NCBI RefSeq assembly: GCF_002892835.1
Contig: NZ_PJMB01000016.1
Coordinates: 1 to 50,791 of the forward strand
Origin: Arthrobacter sp. AFG7.2
Lineage (GTDB): Bacteria; Actinomycetota; Actinomycetes; Actinomycetales; Micrococcaceae
DNA: 50,791 nucleotides
Direction: 5' to 3'
Shown: piece by piece, positions 31,552 to 39,101 of the stretch
Position numbering within the stretch: the first letter of the stretch is position 1
Layout of the letters: each line of letters begins with the position of its first letter
Translations under genes and position numbers: made by a program
The notes under the pieces: model-generated
Databases searched by the model: none
What the model saw: the letters and a program-made list of their open reading frames with translations, nothing else
Told to the model about the DNA's origin: nothing

Positions 31552-33168
31552 ATGCCCACAGACCGAAGCAGGACCGACTCTTCCGCAGGCCTTAACAGCG
31601 CTTCCGGAACCAACCATGCTGCACCACCCGGCACCCCGTCGCCGGCTGTTTCCAGGCACCCCCGGAAACCGAAAATACTGGGGCGCCGCCGGCTCAAGGA
31701 GTCGGACGTCAACGTCGTGAACCAACCCATGCTGAAGAGGGCCCTCGGCGGAACCATCGTGGGCAACACCATGGAATGGTACGACGTCGGCGTCTTCGGC
31801 TACCTCATCACCACCATGGGCCCGGTCTTCCTGCCGGAATCCGATCCCACCACCCAGACGCTGTTCCTGCTGGGTACTTTTGCCGCAACGTTCATTGCCC
31901 GCCCCCTGGGCGGTGTGATCTTCGGCTGGATGGGCGACAAGATGGGCCGCCAGAAGATCCTCGCCGCCACCCTGATGCTGATGGCCGCCAGCACCTTCGC
32001 TATCGGGCTCCTGCCCGGCTACGCCCAGATCGGACTGTGGGCTGCCGGCCTGCTGGTGCTGCTCAAGATCGTCCAGGGCTTTTCCACCGGCGGCGAATAC
32101 GCCGGCGCCACCACCTTCGTCAGCGAGTACGCCCCGGACAAGCGCCGCGGGTACTTCGCCAGCTTCCTTGATATGGGCAGCTACTTCGGTTTCGCCCTTG
32201 GCGCGGCCCTCGTGTCGGTGCTGCAACTGACCCTCGGGCAGTCGGCCATGGAGGAGTGGGGCTGGCGCATCCCGTTCCTTATCGCCGGCCCGCTGGGCCT
32301 GATCGCCGTATACTTCCGGAGCAAAATTGAGGAATCCCCGCAGTTCCAGGCAACCATGGACGCCCAGGAGGAGCTCGCCAAGCACGCTGCCGGCAGTGAC
32401 GCTGCCGCCGTCAAGGGACCGGTTGGAATTGTGAAGGCCTACTGGCGCTCCATCATCGTTGCCATGGTCCTGGTGGCTGCCGCCAACACGGCCGGCTACG
32501 CACTGACGTCCTACATGCCCACCTACCTGACAGAGTCGAAGGGCTACGATCCGGTGCACGGCACCCTGCTGACCATCCCCGTGCTGGTGGTCATGAGCCT
32601 GTGCATCCCGCTGACCGGCAAACTGTCCGACAAGATCGGCCGCAGGCCCGTCCTGTGGATCGGCGCAGTCAGCACCGTGGTCCTGGCAACCCCGGCGTTC
32701 ATGCTGATTGGCATTGGCGAGATCTGGTCAACCCTGGCCGGCCTGGCGCTGATCGCCTTCCCGGTGACGTTCTACGTTGCCAACCTTGCGTCCGCGCTCC
32801 CGGCACAGTTCCCTACCTCCAGCCGGTACGGCGCCATGGGAATCGCCTACAACTTCTCCGTGGCGATCTTTGGCGGCACGACGCCGTTCATCGTGGCAGC
32901 CCTCATCGGGGCTACCGGCAATGACATGATGCCGGCCTATTACCTGATGGGAACCTCGCTGGCGGGTGCTGTGGCCATCTACTTCCTGAAGGAGTCCGCC
33001 CAGCGCCCGCTGCCCGGATCCATGCCGAGCGTAGACACCCAGGCCGAGGCCCGGGAGCTTGTAGCCACGCAGGATGAGAACCCGCTGATTGACCTGGACG
33101 AACTTCCGTTTGATACCCAGGACGTCACGGACTCGCGCGATGACGGAAAGGTCCCCGCCGGCGTCTAG
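31552..33168 (+). CDS. MHS-family MFS symporter, ProP-like
   Basis: The 538-residue protein is a metabolite:H+ symporter of the ProP/ShiA group: GGTIVGNTMEWYDVGVFGYL in helix 1, ARPLGGVIFGWMGDKMGRQK in the loop-2/3 motif, FSTGGEYAGATTFVSEYAP in helix 5, RIPFLIAGPLGLIAVYFR, and the LSDKIGRRPVL loop. It likely imports proline, betaine or a related osmolyte, or an organic acid. About 60 disordered residues precede helix 1 and a polar tail follows helix 12. The ATG at 31552 has AGGAG 8 nt upstream, favoured over one 8 codons earlier. Confidence 0.88.
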   Translation: MPTDRSRTDSSAGLNSASGTNHAAPPGTPSPAVSRHPRKPKILGRRRLKESDVNVVNQPMLKRALGGTIVGNTMEWYDVGVFGYLITTMGPVFLPESDPTTQTLFLLGTFAATFIARPLGGVIFGWMGDKMGRQKILAATLMLMAASTFAIGLLPGYAQIGLWAAGLLVLLKIVQGFSTGGEYAGATTFVSEYAPDKRRGYFASFLDMGSYFGFALGAALVSVLQLTLGQSAMEEWGWRIPFLIAGPLGLIAVYFRSKIEESPQFQATMDAQEELAKHAAGSDAAAVKGPVGIVKAYWRSIIVAMVLVAAANTAGYALTSYMPTYLTESKGYDPVHGTLLTIPVLVVMSLCIPLTGKLSDKIGRRPVLWIGAVSTVVLATPAFMLIGIGEIWSTLAGLALIAFPVTFYVANLASALPAQFPTSSRYGAMGIAYNFSVAIFGGTTPFIVAALIGATGNDMMPAYYLMGTSLAGAVAIYFLKESAQRPLPGSMPSVDTQAEARELVATQDENPLIDLDELPFDTQDVTDSRDDGKVPAGV

Positions 33169-33207
33169 CGCTTCCCACACCGGGCACGTTGTGCAGCCCA
33201 CGCTCAG

Positions 33208-33257
33208 AAGGCCCGTCCGGCGTGTTTCCTTGGGGGAAGCACGCCGGGCGGGCCTTT
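33208..33257 (+). terminator. Terminator after the MHS symporter
   Basis: A 17-bp stem with one G-T pair, AAGGCCCGTCCGGCGTG (33208-33224) with its partner at 33240-33256, has a 15-nt loop; TT of the run ends the right arm. It lies 39 bp after the stop. Confidence 0.8.
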
Positions 33258-33373
33258 GGCCTGCCAGTCACAATGACGTTCCAAGTCCTGCGGTTGCGGA
33301 CGGAAATGACCGGCCGGACCACGCGGTGGTAACTTCCAGAAGGCCAGTACGGGAAGCAGCAGGAGGTGTGGGC

Positions 33374-34483
33374 ATGGAACGCGTCCTCCTGCAGGTACGC
33401 GCGCTCCACCGGCTGGAGCCCGCCAACAATGACCACCTCGCCGCGCTGCGCGTGGCCCTGAGCGTGGCAGTACCATCGCTCCTCCTCCTGGCCGCGGGCC
33501 GCACAGACCTCATCATTTACGCCGTGTTCGGCGCCCTCACGGGCATGTACGGACGCTCAGAGCCGCACCAGCTCCGCCTTCGGCACCAGTCCCAGGCCGC
33601 CGTCGTCCTGCTGGGTGGCGTGGCGGTGGGTGTGTTCCTGTCCGTCAACCACCTTCACTCGTGGTGGCTTGTGGGAGTGGAGGCGCTCCTGGCCGGCGCC
33701 GGCTCAGTTTTCGCGGACCGCGTGCGACTCAAGCCCAACGGGCCCTTCTTTGGGATCCTCGCACTGGGCGCCTGCGCGTCGGTACCCACCGTTGTTCCGT
33801 GGCAGGTGGCCCTGCTCATCGCCGCCGGATCCGCGGCCTTCTCGATGCTGGTGGGTTTCGGCGGCTGGATCCGCCGCAGGTCCTGGCAGCCCGGTGCGGT
33901 CCGTGCGGTTCCCGCCGCAACCCCGGCAGGGCACCGGGAAGTGCTGGTGCACGCCACCCGCTACGTCCTGGCTGTGGGTGCCGCCGGTGCCGTGGGTGTC
34001 CTGACAGGCAGCGGCCACCCCCACTGGGCCATGGCAGCTGCTGCCGTGCCCCTGGCCGGGGCCGACCTGCCCAGCAGCGTCCGGCGCGGCATCCACCGCA
34101 TCGTGGGAACGTTCGTGGGGCTGGCGGTCACTGCCGTCGTCATTCTTCCCGCCCCGTGGTCCCTGGCCGGCCTGTACCCGCACCGGCAGGCAGTGGTACT
34201 CGCGCTCCTGGTGATCCTGTTCCAGTTCACCACCGAGCTGTACATGACCCGGCACTACGGCCTGGCCATGGTGTCCTTTACTCCGGTGATCCTGCTGATG
34301 ACCCAGCTGGCCGATCCGATCGATCCCGCGGTCCTGATCCTCGAGCGCGGCATCGAGACCCTGGTGGGCGCACTGGTGGGGATTGCTGTGGTGGTGGCTG
34401 TCCGGCGGTCAGGAACCCGGACACCGTCAGCACTACTGGGGCTTGGGCCGCTGCTTCGGCTTCCGCGAAGGCCCCGCCACTAG
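33374..34483 (+). CDS. FUSC-family inner membrane protein
   Basis: The 369-residue protein has two sets of hydrophobic helices (about 20-145 and 195-345) separated by a short polar region with RRRSWQPGA. The first half starts LAALRVALSVAVPSLLLLAAGR, the second has HPHWAMAAAAVPLAGADLPSSVRRGIHRIVGTFVG, the typical FUSC pattern (W-x-x-x-T/A...RxxxRxxGTxxG) of aromatic-acid exporter-like proteins. The ATG at 33374 has AGGAGG 7 nt upstream, which rules out the longer frame. Its last 51 bp overlap the end of the convergent SDR gene. Substrate unknown. Confidence 0.85.
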   Translation: MERVLLQVRALHRLEPANNDHLAALRVALSVAVPSLLLLAAGRTDLIIYAVFGALTGMYGRSEPHQLRLRHQSQAAVVLLGGVAVGVFLSVNHLHSWWLVGVEALLAGAGSVFADRVRLKPNGPFFGILALGACASVPTVVPWQVALLIAAGSAAFSMLVGFGGWIRRRSWQPGAVRAVPAATPAGHREVLVHATRYVLAVGAAGAVGVLTGSGHPHWAMAAAAVPLAGADLPSSVRRGIHRIVGTFVGLAVTAVVILPAPWSLAGLYPHRQAVVLALLVILFQFTTELYMTRHYGLAMVSFTPVILLMTQLADPIDPAVLILERGIETLVGALVGIAVVVAVRRSGTRTPSALLGLGPLLRLPRRPRH

Positions 34484-35224
34484 CCTCGCCGGCGCCACCC
34501 GCGCCACGGCCGCCACCACCTTGTAGCGCTTGGAGGGGATGGAAACGGCCTTGCCCCCCGCGTTGTCCGCCAACCCCTCACGCACTACGCGCCCGGCACG
34601 CAGCCAGGCCCACGACGGCGCCACCGACTTGTCCATCCCCATCCGGTCGTGGAACTCCGTATGGGTGAAGCCGGGGCAGACGGCAGTGACTTTGATGCCC
34701 TGCTTTCCGTACGCGAGGTTGGCCCAGCGGCTGAAGCTCACCAGCCAGGCCTTCGCCGCGGAGTAGGTGCCGCGCGGCAGGAAAGCGGCGATGCTGGCCA
34801 CGTTGATGATCCTGCCCTCGCGCCTTTCCAGCATGCCCTTCAGTGCGGCATGGGTCAGCTCCATGGCCGTCTCCCCATGCAGTTTCAGGTGCTTCTTTTC
34901 CTCCGCGATGTGGTTGTCCTCAAAGTTGTGCAGCAAACCGATCCCGGCGTTGTTCACCAGGATGCCCACCGGCCGCTGCGCATCGGACAGGCGTCCGACG
35001 ACGGCAGCCACGCCTGCGTCGTCCGTCAGGTCGGCGGGCAGCACCTCGGCCGTGATCCCGTAACGCCGTTCCAGGCTTACCGCAGTTTCCTCGAGGCGGG
35101 ACCGGTTCCGTGCCACCAGCACCAGGTCACAGCCCTGGGCTGCCAGCTGGCGCGCGAACTCAGCGCCCAGGCCCGCGCTGGCACCGGTGATCAGGGCTGT
35201 TGTTGCCGGGGATTCTGCAGTCAT
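34433..35224 (-). CDS. Short-chain dehydrogenase/reductase
   Basis: The 263-residue oxidoreductase has the classical SDR motifs: TGASAGLGAEFA (cofactor, about 13-24), LVNNAGIG (89-96), catalytic Ser144 in NVASIAAFLP, and Tyr154/Lys158 in GTYSAAKAW. An Arg at the end of the second strand (ARNRSR) favours NADP(H). It belongs to the DltE/YqjQ-like group often annotated only as SDR. The C-terminal tail is basic (SRKPKQRPKP) and is encoded opposite the end of the FUSC gene. Substrate unknown. Confidence 0.9.
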   Translation of the reverse strand: MTAESPATTALITGASAGLGAEFARQLAAQGCDLVLVARNRSRLEETAVSLERRYGITAEVLPADLTDDAGVAAVVGRLSDAQRPVGILVNNAGIGLLHNFEDNHIAEEKKHLKLHGETAMELTHAALKGMLERREGRIINVASIAAFLPRGTYSAAKAWLVSFSRWANLAYGKQGIKVTAVCPGFTHTEFHDRMGMDKSVAPSWAWLRAGRVVREGLADNAGGKAVSIPSKRYKVVAAVARVAPARLVAGPSRKPKQRPKPQ

Positions 35225-35333
35225 GATGCAAGCCTAGCCACCTGTGAGGACGGTGTGACAAGACGGCGGGACGTGCTGAGGCTAGGGTTGGCGTACCAGC
35301 AGCCAGTGGCTGCACGATTCATCGGGGGAAAGC

Positions 35334-35678
35334 ATGGAGCAGGGACAAACAGGCGCAATCGGATTTCGGGAAGTGGACCGAAACGGGAACGCTGTCAGCA
35401 CGGAGGACAGTGCGGTAACGGCGGAAGAACCGGGCCGGCGGAAAGCTCTTTCGGTCAACCCGTTCATCGCGGCTTTGTGGCTGCTGTCAGCCCTCCTGAT
35501 CGGCGGCGGAGCGTGGGTCTTTCTTAACGCCAACGCGATGGTGGGTCCGTCGGCCGGCGGGATGCCCACATCCTTCCTGGTTTTTACCTTTGCGCCTTAC
35601 GCGATCTTCGCCGGACTCGCTGCCCTGATCTGCCTGCTGCTCTGGCATGCCCTGCAGTGGCAGCGCGGGCACAGGTAG
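35334..35678 (+). CDS. Small two-helix membrane protein
   Basis: A 114-residue protein with a hydrophilic start of about 40 residues, then two membrane helices: PFIAALWLLSALLIGGGAWVFL (about 43-64) and FAPYAIFAGLAALICLLLWHAL (about 86-107), joined by a Gly/Pro loop. I do not recognise a family. There is a GGGGGAAAGC purine stretch before the ATG. It is monocistronic in appearance. Confidence 0.65.
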   Translation: MEQGQTGAIGFREVDRNGNAVSTEDSAVTAEEPGRRKALSVNPFIAALWLLSALLIGGGAWVFLNANAMVGPSAGGMPTSFLVFTFAPYAIFAGLAALICLLLWHALQWQRGHR

Positions 35679-35772
35679 GACGCCAGGAAGACTCAGGTCC
35701 CGGACGGCCACGGCCGTTGCGCGGCGAGGCGGCGGCTGTGCCCCGGGCCACAACCGATTTGCCCGAACATTA

Positions 35773-35786
35773 GTAAGCATGCTTAG
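35773..35786 (+). promoter_or_regulatory. TAAGCATGCTTA palindrome upstream of a small gene
   Basis: GTAAGCATGCTTAG contains a perfect 12-bp palindrome and is the best copy of the motif found at 6241, 14983 and 20877. It lies 78 nt before the first possible ATG (87 before the second). TAGCTAT next to it could be a -10. Confidence 0.55.
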
Positions 35787-35864
35787 CTATTGCGGTAATG
35801 AAACCTCCGCAAGCAGTTCGCGGCGGGGCTGCCAACGCCGGCGGCTCCGTGAAGAAGCCCAAGG

Positions 35865-36185
35865 ATGACCATCATGACCACCGCTACAAACAGCCAGCTT
35901 ACGGTGCCCTTCGAGCCGGACGCGCCAACAGACGTGTCCTTGGACTCCACCTTTGCCGCAGACCTGGGCCTGCTCCTCACGCTCAACACCCGCACGCACT
36001 GCCGCGCTCCCATGCAGCTCGTGGACCCGGAAGAACTGCCCGTCCGGCTGCCCGTTTATGTTGATGGCACCAACGCCGCCCCGGTTGCCGTCAGCGCCCT
36101 TCCGGAGCACGTGGAAACCTACCGGTGCGCGTGCGGATTTACCATCGACGCCCCCGTCCTCAGCGAACACGCCCTCGCCAGCTGA
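35865..36185 (+). CDS. Hypothetical protein with conserved-looking Cys/His motifs
   Basis: The 106-residue protein (or 103 from the ATG at 35874) has a soluble, mostly beta pattern. It contains THCRAPM near residue 45 and YRCACGFTID near 86; this HC...CxC arrangement could bind zinc in a ribbon-like fold, though the ligands are fewer than in classical fingers. I do not recognise a family with certainty. AAGGA lies before the second ATG. A perfect TAAG-N4-CTTA palindrome is upstream and a hairpin terminator follows, so the gene is probably real and stress-related. Confidence 0.65.
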   Translation: MTIMTTATNSQLTVPFEPDAPTDVSLDSTFAADLGLLLTLNTRTHCRAPMQLVDPEELPVRLPVYVDGTNAAPVAVSALPEHVETYRCACGFTIDAPVLSEHALAS

Positions 36186-36192
36186 CCGCCAG

Positions 36193-36220
36193 GGCAGGGA
36201 CCTGGCAGCAGGCCCCTGCC
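36193..36220. terminator. Terminator between convergent genes
   Basis: GGCAGGGACCTG (36193-36204) pairs with CAGGCCCCTGCC (36209-36220), one mismatch, 4-nt loop. No T-tract. It lies between the stops of the Cys-motif gene and the flavoprotein gene. Confidence 0.55.
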
Positions 36221-36227
36221 GCCACCC

Positions 36228-37202
36228 CTAGCGTGCCGGGACCTGCGCGGCTCCGGCCCTCGCCAGCGCCACCGCCTGGCGGGTATCTTCCCGCACCAGA
36301 TCCGCATTAATGGCGGCGGCGGCCTTCAAACCGGCAGCTGCCGCTGTCATTACCTGCGCCGAGACGTCCGTGGCATTTCCGGCTGCCCATACTCCCGGGC
36401 AGGATGTGAGCCCGGATTCGTCAGTAGCCAGCCGTGTCCCCGGCCCTTGTTCCAGGCCTTCCGGTTCCAGCCCGAGGGCCTGGAGCATGTTGGCCTTGCT
36501 GACCGCGGCGGGGCTGACGGCCAGCACCTCCAGCGGCAGCGCTGATCCGTCGTCGAGCATGACACCGGTGAGCCTGTCGTCCTGGACCACCAGGCCGCGG
36601 ACCCTGCCATCCACCACCTGGACGTTCCGTGCATCCAGCTGCTCGGCCTCCCCGGGGCTGAGGGTCACGGTGCCGTTGAGCAGGAGGGTCACGTCCTGGC
36701 TCCATTGCCGGAAAGTCAGGGCCTGAAGGACGGCATGCGCATCAGCTGCCAGCACCCCCAGGCTCTGGTTCCGGACCTCCCAGCCGTGGCAGTAAGGGCA
36801 GTACAACACGTCCCGGCCCCAGCGTTCGGCCACTCCCGGCAGGTCCGGAAGCTCATCCGCGATGCCCGCCGCGATCAGCAGCCGCCTGGCCGTGCACGTG
36901 GAGCCGTCGTCGAGTGAGAGCACGAAGGTGTCGCCCTCCCGGCGGGCCGATCTCACGAAGCCGGTGAGCGCCTCGCCACCGAACGACAGCAGCTCGTCCC
37001 TTCCGGCGCCCAGGAGCTCCTGGGGACGCACACCCTCCCTGCTCAGGAAACCGTGGACCCCTTCCGCCTGCAGGTTTCGTTGCCGGCCGGCGTCGATTAC
37101 CACCACGGACCGTAAGGCCCGGGCAAGGGCAACGCCTGCACTCAGCCCGGCCGGTCCCCCACCGATCACGGCAACGTCGAACAATTGATCTTGGCGATTC
37201 AT
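36228..37202 (-). CDS. Thioredoxin-reductase-like FAD oxidoreductase (CPYC type)
   Basis: The 324-residue flavoprotein has FAD motif DVAVIGGGPAGLSAGVALAR (9-28), the dithiol Cys135/Cys138 in YCPYCHGWEV, and the late FAD segment GVWAAGNATD. It resembles the CPYC-type relatives of thioredoxin reductase (HlmI/GliT-like) rather than true TrxB, which has CAxC. The second nucleotide site, GVLAADAHAVLQ, lacks the GxGxxA fingerprint, so NADPH binding is doubtful. It may oxidise dithiols with oxygen or take electrons from another partner. No thioredoxin gene is adjacent. Confidence 0.87.
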   Translation of the reverse strand: MNRQDQLFDVAVIGGGPAGLSAGVALARALRSVVVIDAGRQRNLQAEGVHGFLSREGVRPQELLGAGRDELLSFGGEALTGFVRSARREGDTFVLSLDDGSTCTARRLLIAAGIADELPDLPGVAERWGRDVLYCPYCHGWEVRNQSLGVLAADAHAVLQALTFRQWSQDVTLLLNGTVTLSPGEAEQLDARNVQVVDGRVRGLVVQDDRLTGVMLDDGSALPLEVLAVSPAAVSKANMLQALGLEPEGLEQGPGTRLATDESGLTSCPGVWAAGNATDVSAQVMTAAAAGLKAAAAINADLVREDTRQAVALARAGAAQVPAR

Positions 37203-37371
37203 CCAGGATTCCTTCCCCGGTGCGCGCTGTCCCCGCGCAGGGCGCGCATGTAACTGCGAGCGCCCACTGCAAGACCGCGCTCAGGAAAGGTACCCGGCGG
37301 AACCGCACAATAACGGCCAGTCCGGATCCCGGAAGGGGATGTTTTGCTGCTTACCGGAGCAGCGTGGGGCT

Positions 37372-37725
37372 CTAGGCTCCCGAACCGTTCGTGGCCGGTG
37401 CGTCCGGCCAGTCAACGAACTGCCCGTACCCCTCGTGCTTGCGAAGGTAACCGGCGATGAACGGGCAGTGCGGCACGATGCGTTTGCCTGTGGCCACGAC
37501 GTCGTCAAGGGCGAAATGCGCCAGCACCTTGCCCAGGCCCTTGCCCTCAAAGTCCTTCCCGGTCTCTGTGTGGGTGAAGTCGATGTGGCCGGGCAGGTCC
37601 CGGTAGAAGGATTGGACAGCCAGCGTGCCGCCCACATGCAGCTCATAACGGTGCTGCCCATCGTTGCGCCGCAGCGTTACATCAGGAGTGAACGTATCCT
37701 CGGTGGACATCATGTTCTCGGTCAT
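37372..37725 (-). CDS. GNAT-like N-acetyltransferase (YjdJ-type)
   Basis: The 117-residue protein fits the short GNAT subgroup with GHIDFTHTETGKDFEGKGLGKVLAHFALDD (CoA pyrophosphate loop with Gly-Lys-Gly-Leu-Gly) and IVPHCPFIAGYLRKHEGY, the YjdJ/C17orf95-like ending with CPF and Y-x-x-x-H. These proteins acetylate unknown small molecules or proteins. The start is ATG at 37725; an ATG four codons further (MMSTED) is possible. There is a 169-bp gap to the flavoprotein gene downstream on the same strand, without visible signals. Confidence 0.85.
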   Translation of the reverse strand: MTENMMSTEDTFTPDVTLRRNDGQHRYELHVGGTLAVQSFYRDLPGHIDFTHTETGKDFEGKGLGKVLAHFALDDVVATGKRIVPHCPFIAGYLRKHEGYGQFVDWPDAPATNGSGA

Positions 37726-37810
37726 GGTTCGACACTGGCACTACTTCACTCCGGTGGCAATGCCCCCGGATACCCCTTCGCCTTGACGGGTACAGGGAAG
37801 CCGCCAGGAG

Positions 37811-38215
37811 CTAGACAGCGAGGGCAATCAGGCCAAGCACGACGGCGAGCAGCGGCAGCAGCCCCTGGGTTGCGGCCGCCCTGAGGTACTTGCGCCCTGT
37901 CAGGGCAAGGACAACTGCGGCGAGCAGCATGGAGCCACAGCAGCTGAAGATCAGGGTCCAGCCTGCAACAGCCTGCGCTGATCCCTCCGCTCCCCAGGCC
38001 ACGCAGCCGACGCCGATGAACGCACCGAGCGCCAGGAACAGGTTGTAGAACCCCTGGTTGTAGGCCAGCGGCCTGGTGGTCTCGGCGTCAGCCTGGGATG
38101 CCACGCCAAAGCGCTTCCAGGTGGCCGGCCTGGTCCAGGTGAGGGACTCCATAATGAAGATGTAGACGTGGAGCGCGGCTGCCAGGAAGGCAAAAACAAG
38201 GAAGGCCAGGATCAT
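37811..38215 (-). CDS. DUF1304 family membrane protein
   Basis: The 134-residue protein has four membrane helices: MILAFLVFAFLAAALHVYIF, YNQGFYNLFLALGAFIGVGC, AVAGWTLIFSCCGSMLLAAV and TQGLLPLLAVVLGLIALAV. The sequences HVYIFIMESLTW and NQGFYNLFLA are the hallmark of DUF1304 (YqjF-like), a family of unknown function. It stands between the aldolase gene and the GNAT gene on the same strand, with short gaps of 34 and 85 bp. Confidence 0.9.
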   Translation of the reverse strand: MILAFLVFAFLAAALHVYIFIMESLTWTRPATWKRFGVASQADAETTRPLAYNQGFYNLFLALGAFIGVGCVAWGAEGSAQAVAGWTLIFSCCGSMLLAAVVLALTGRKYLRAAATQGLLPLLAVVLGLIALAV

Positions 38216-38249
38216 TCACTGATCCTAGCCTCCCTGATCCCTGCCGCGG

Positions 38250-39101
38250 TCAGCGCGTGAGCGTGGCCAGGGTGAGGGCTGCGAAGCCACGGGCGGAACT
38301 GTTCCAGTGGCCCAGCAGCCCCTGCAGGTTTTCACCATCAGCCCGGTGGCCGGGCAGCTCTTCCTGGAGGGTGGCCAGCACGCCGGTCCTCAGCTCGGTG
38401 TTGAAGTTGACCTTGCCAACGTTCATGGCCGCAGCCTTCACCAGCTCCTCCTCGGGAATTCCGGAGGCACCGTGAAGCACCAGCGGTATGTGCGTCCGCA
38501 CGGCGATATCCTGCAGGACATCCCAGCGCAGCCGGGGCTCCCCCTTGTACTTCCCGTGGACATTTCCGACGGCGACCGCCAGCAGTTGCGCACCGGTCCG
38601 GGACACGAAGTCCTCCACCAGGGCCGAATCCGTCAACCCGGCCACGGCGGCACCGGACTGGTCGGCACCAAAGGCGCGGTCCTCGTCGCCGGCGAGGCCG
38701 CCGAGCTCCGCTTCCAGCACGACGTCGGGGCCCAGCAGCGCGCGGGCCGCAACAACCAGGGCGATGTTGTCCTCGTAAGGAAGGGACGAACCATCAGCGA
38801 GGACGGAATCCGCCCCGGCGGCAACGGCGTCGGCCATCACCTGAAGGTCCGATGCGTGGTCAAGCTGCACGGCGACCGGCACTGAGGCTGCGTCCGCGAG
38901 GCCACGCAGCGCTGCGATGAGGCGCAACCCGTTGGGGGTGGAAGCGGTCTTCGGGGCCACCAGGAGAATGACGCCGCGGCCGGACTCCTCTGCAGCACCC
39001 ACCACGGCCAGTGCTGTAGCGAAGTCGTAGCAGGTGAAGGCAGGAACTGCGGAACCGTGCTGGAGGGCAGTGGTGACAAGGTGGTCGAGTCGGGTGCGCA
39101 T
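38250..39101 (-). CDS. Class II fructose-bisphosphate aldolase family protein
   Basis: The 283-residue aldolase has the class II pattern of GatY/KbaY: Asp81-His82 in VQLDHASD, the Glu in VLEAELGG (about 132), His182 in AVGNVHGKYKGEP, His210 in LVLHGASGIPEEE and FNTELR. These provide zinc ligands and the DHAP-binding site, so it should split or form a ketose phosphate or related keto-acid phosphate to DHAP. It is the last gene of a cluster with a GntP permease (coupled, TGATG), an LtnD-like dehydrogenase and a DUF1537 kinase, where an OtnC decarboxylase would be expected. The true substrate is uncertain. Confidence 0.87.
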   Translation of the reverse strand: MRTRLDHLVTTALQHGSAVPAFTCYDFATALAVVGAAEESGRGVILLVAPKTASTPNGLRLIAALRGLADAASVPVAVQLDHASDLQVMADAVAAGADSVLADGSSLPYEDNIALVVAARALLGPDVVLEAELGGLAGDEDRAFGADQSGAAVAGLTDSALVEDFVSRTGAQLLAVAVGNVHGKYKGEPRLRWDVLQDIAVRTHIPLVLHGASGIPEEELVKAAAMNVGKVNFNTELRTGVLATLQEELPGHRADGENLQGLLGHWNSSARGFAALTLATLTR

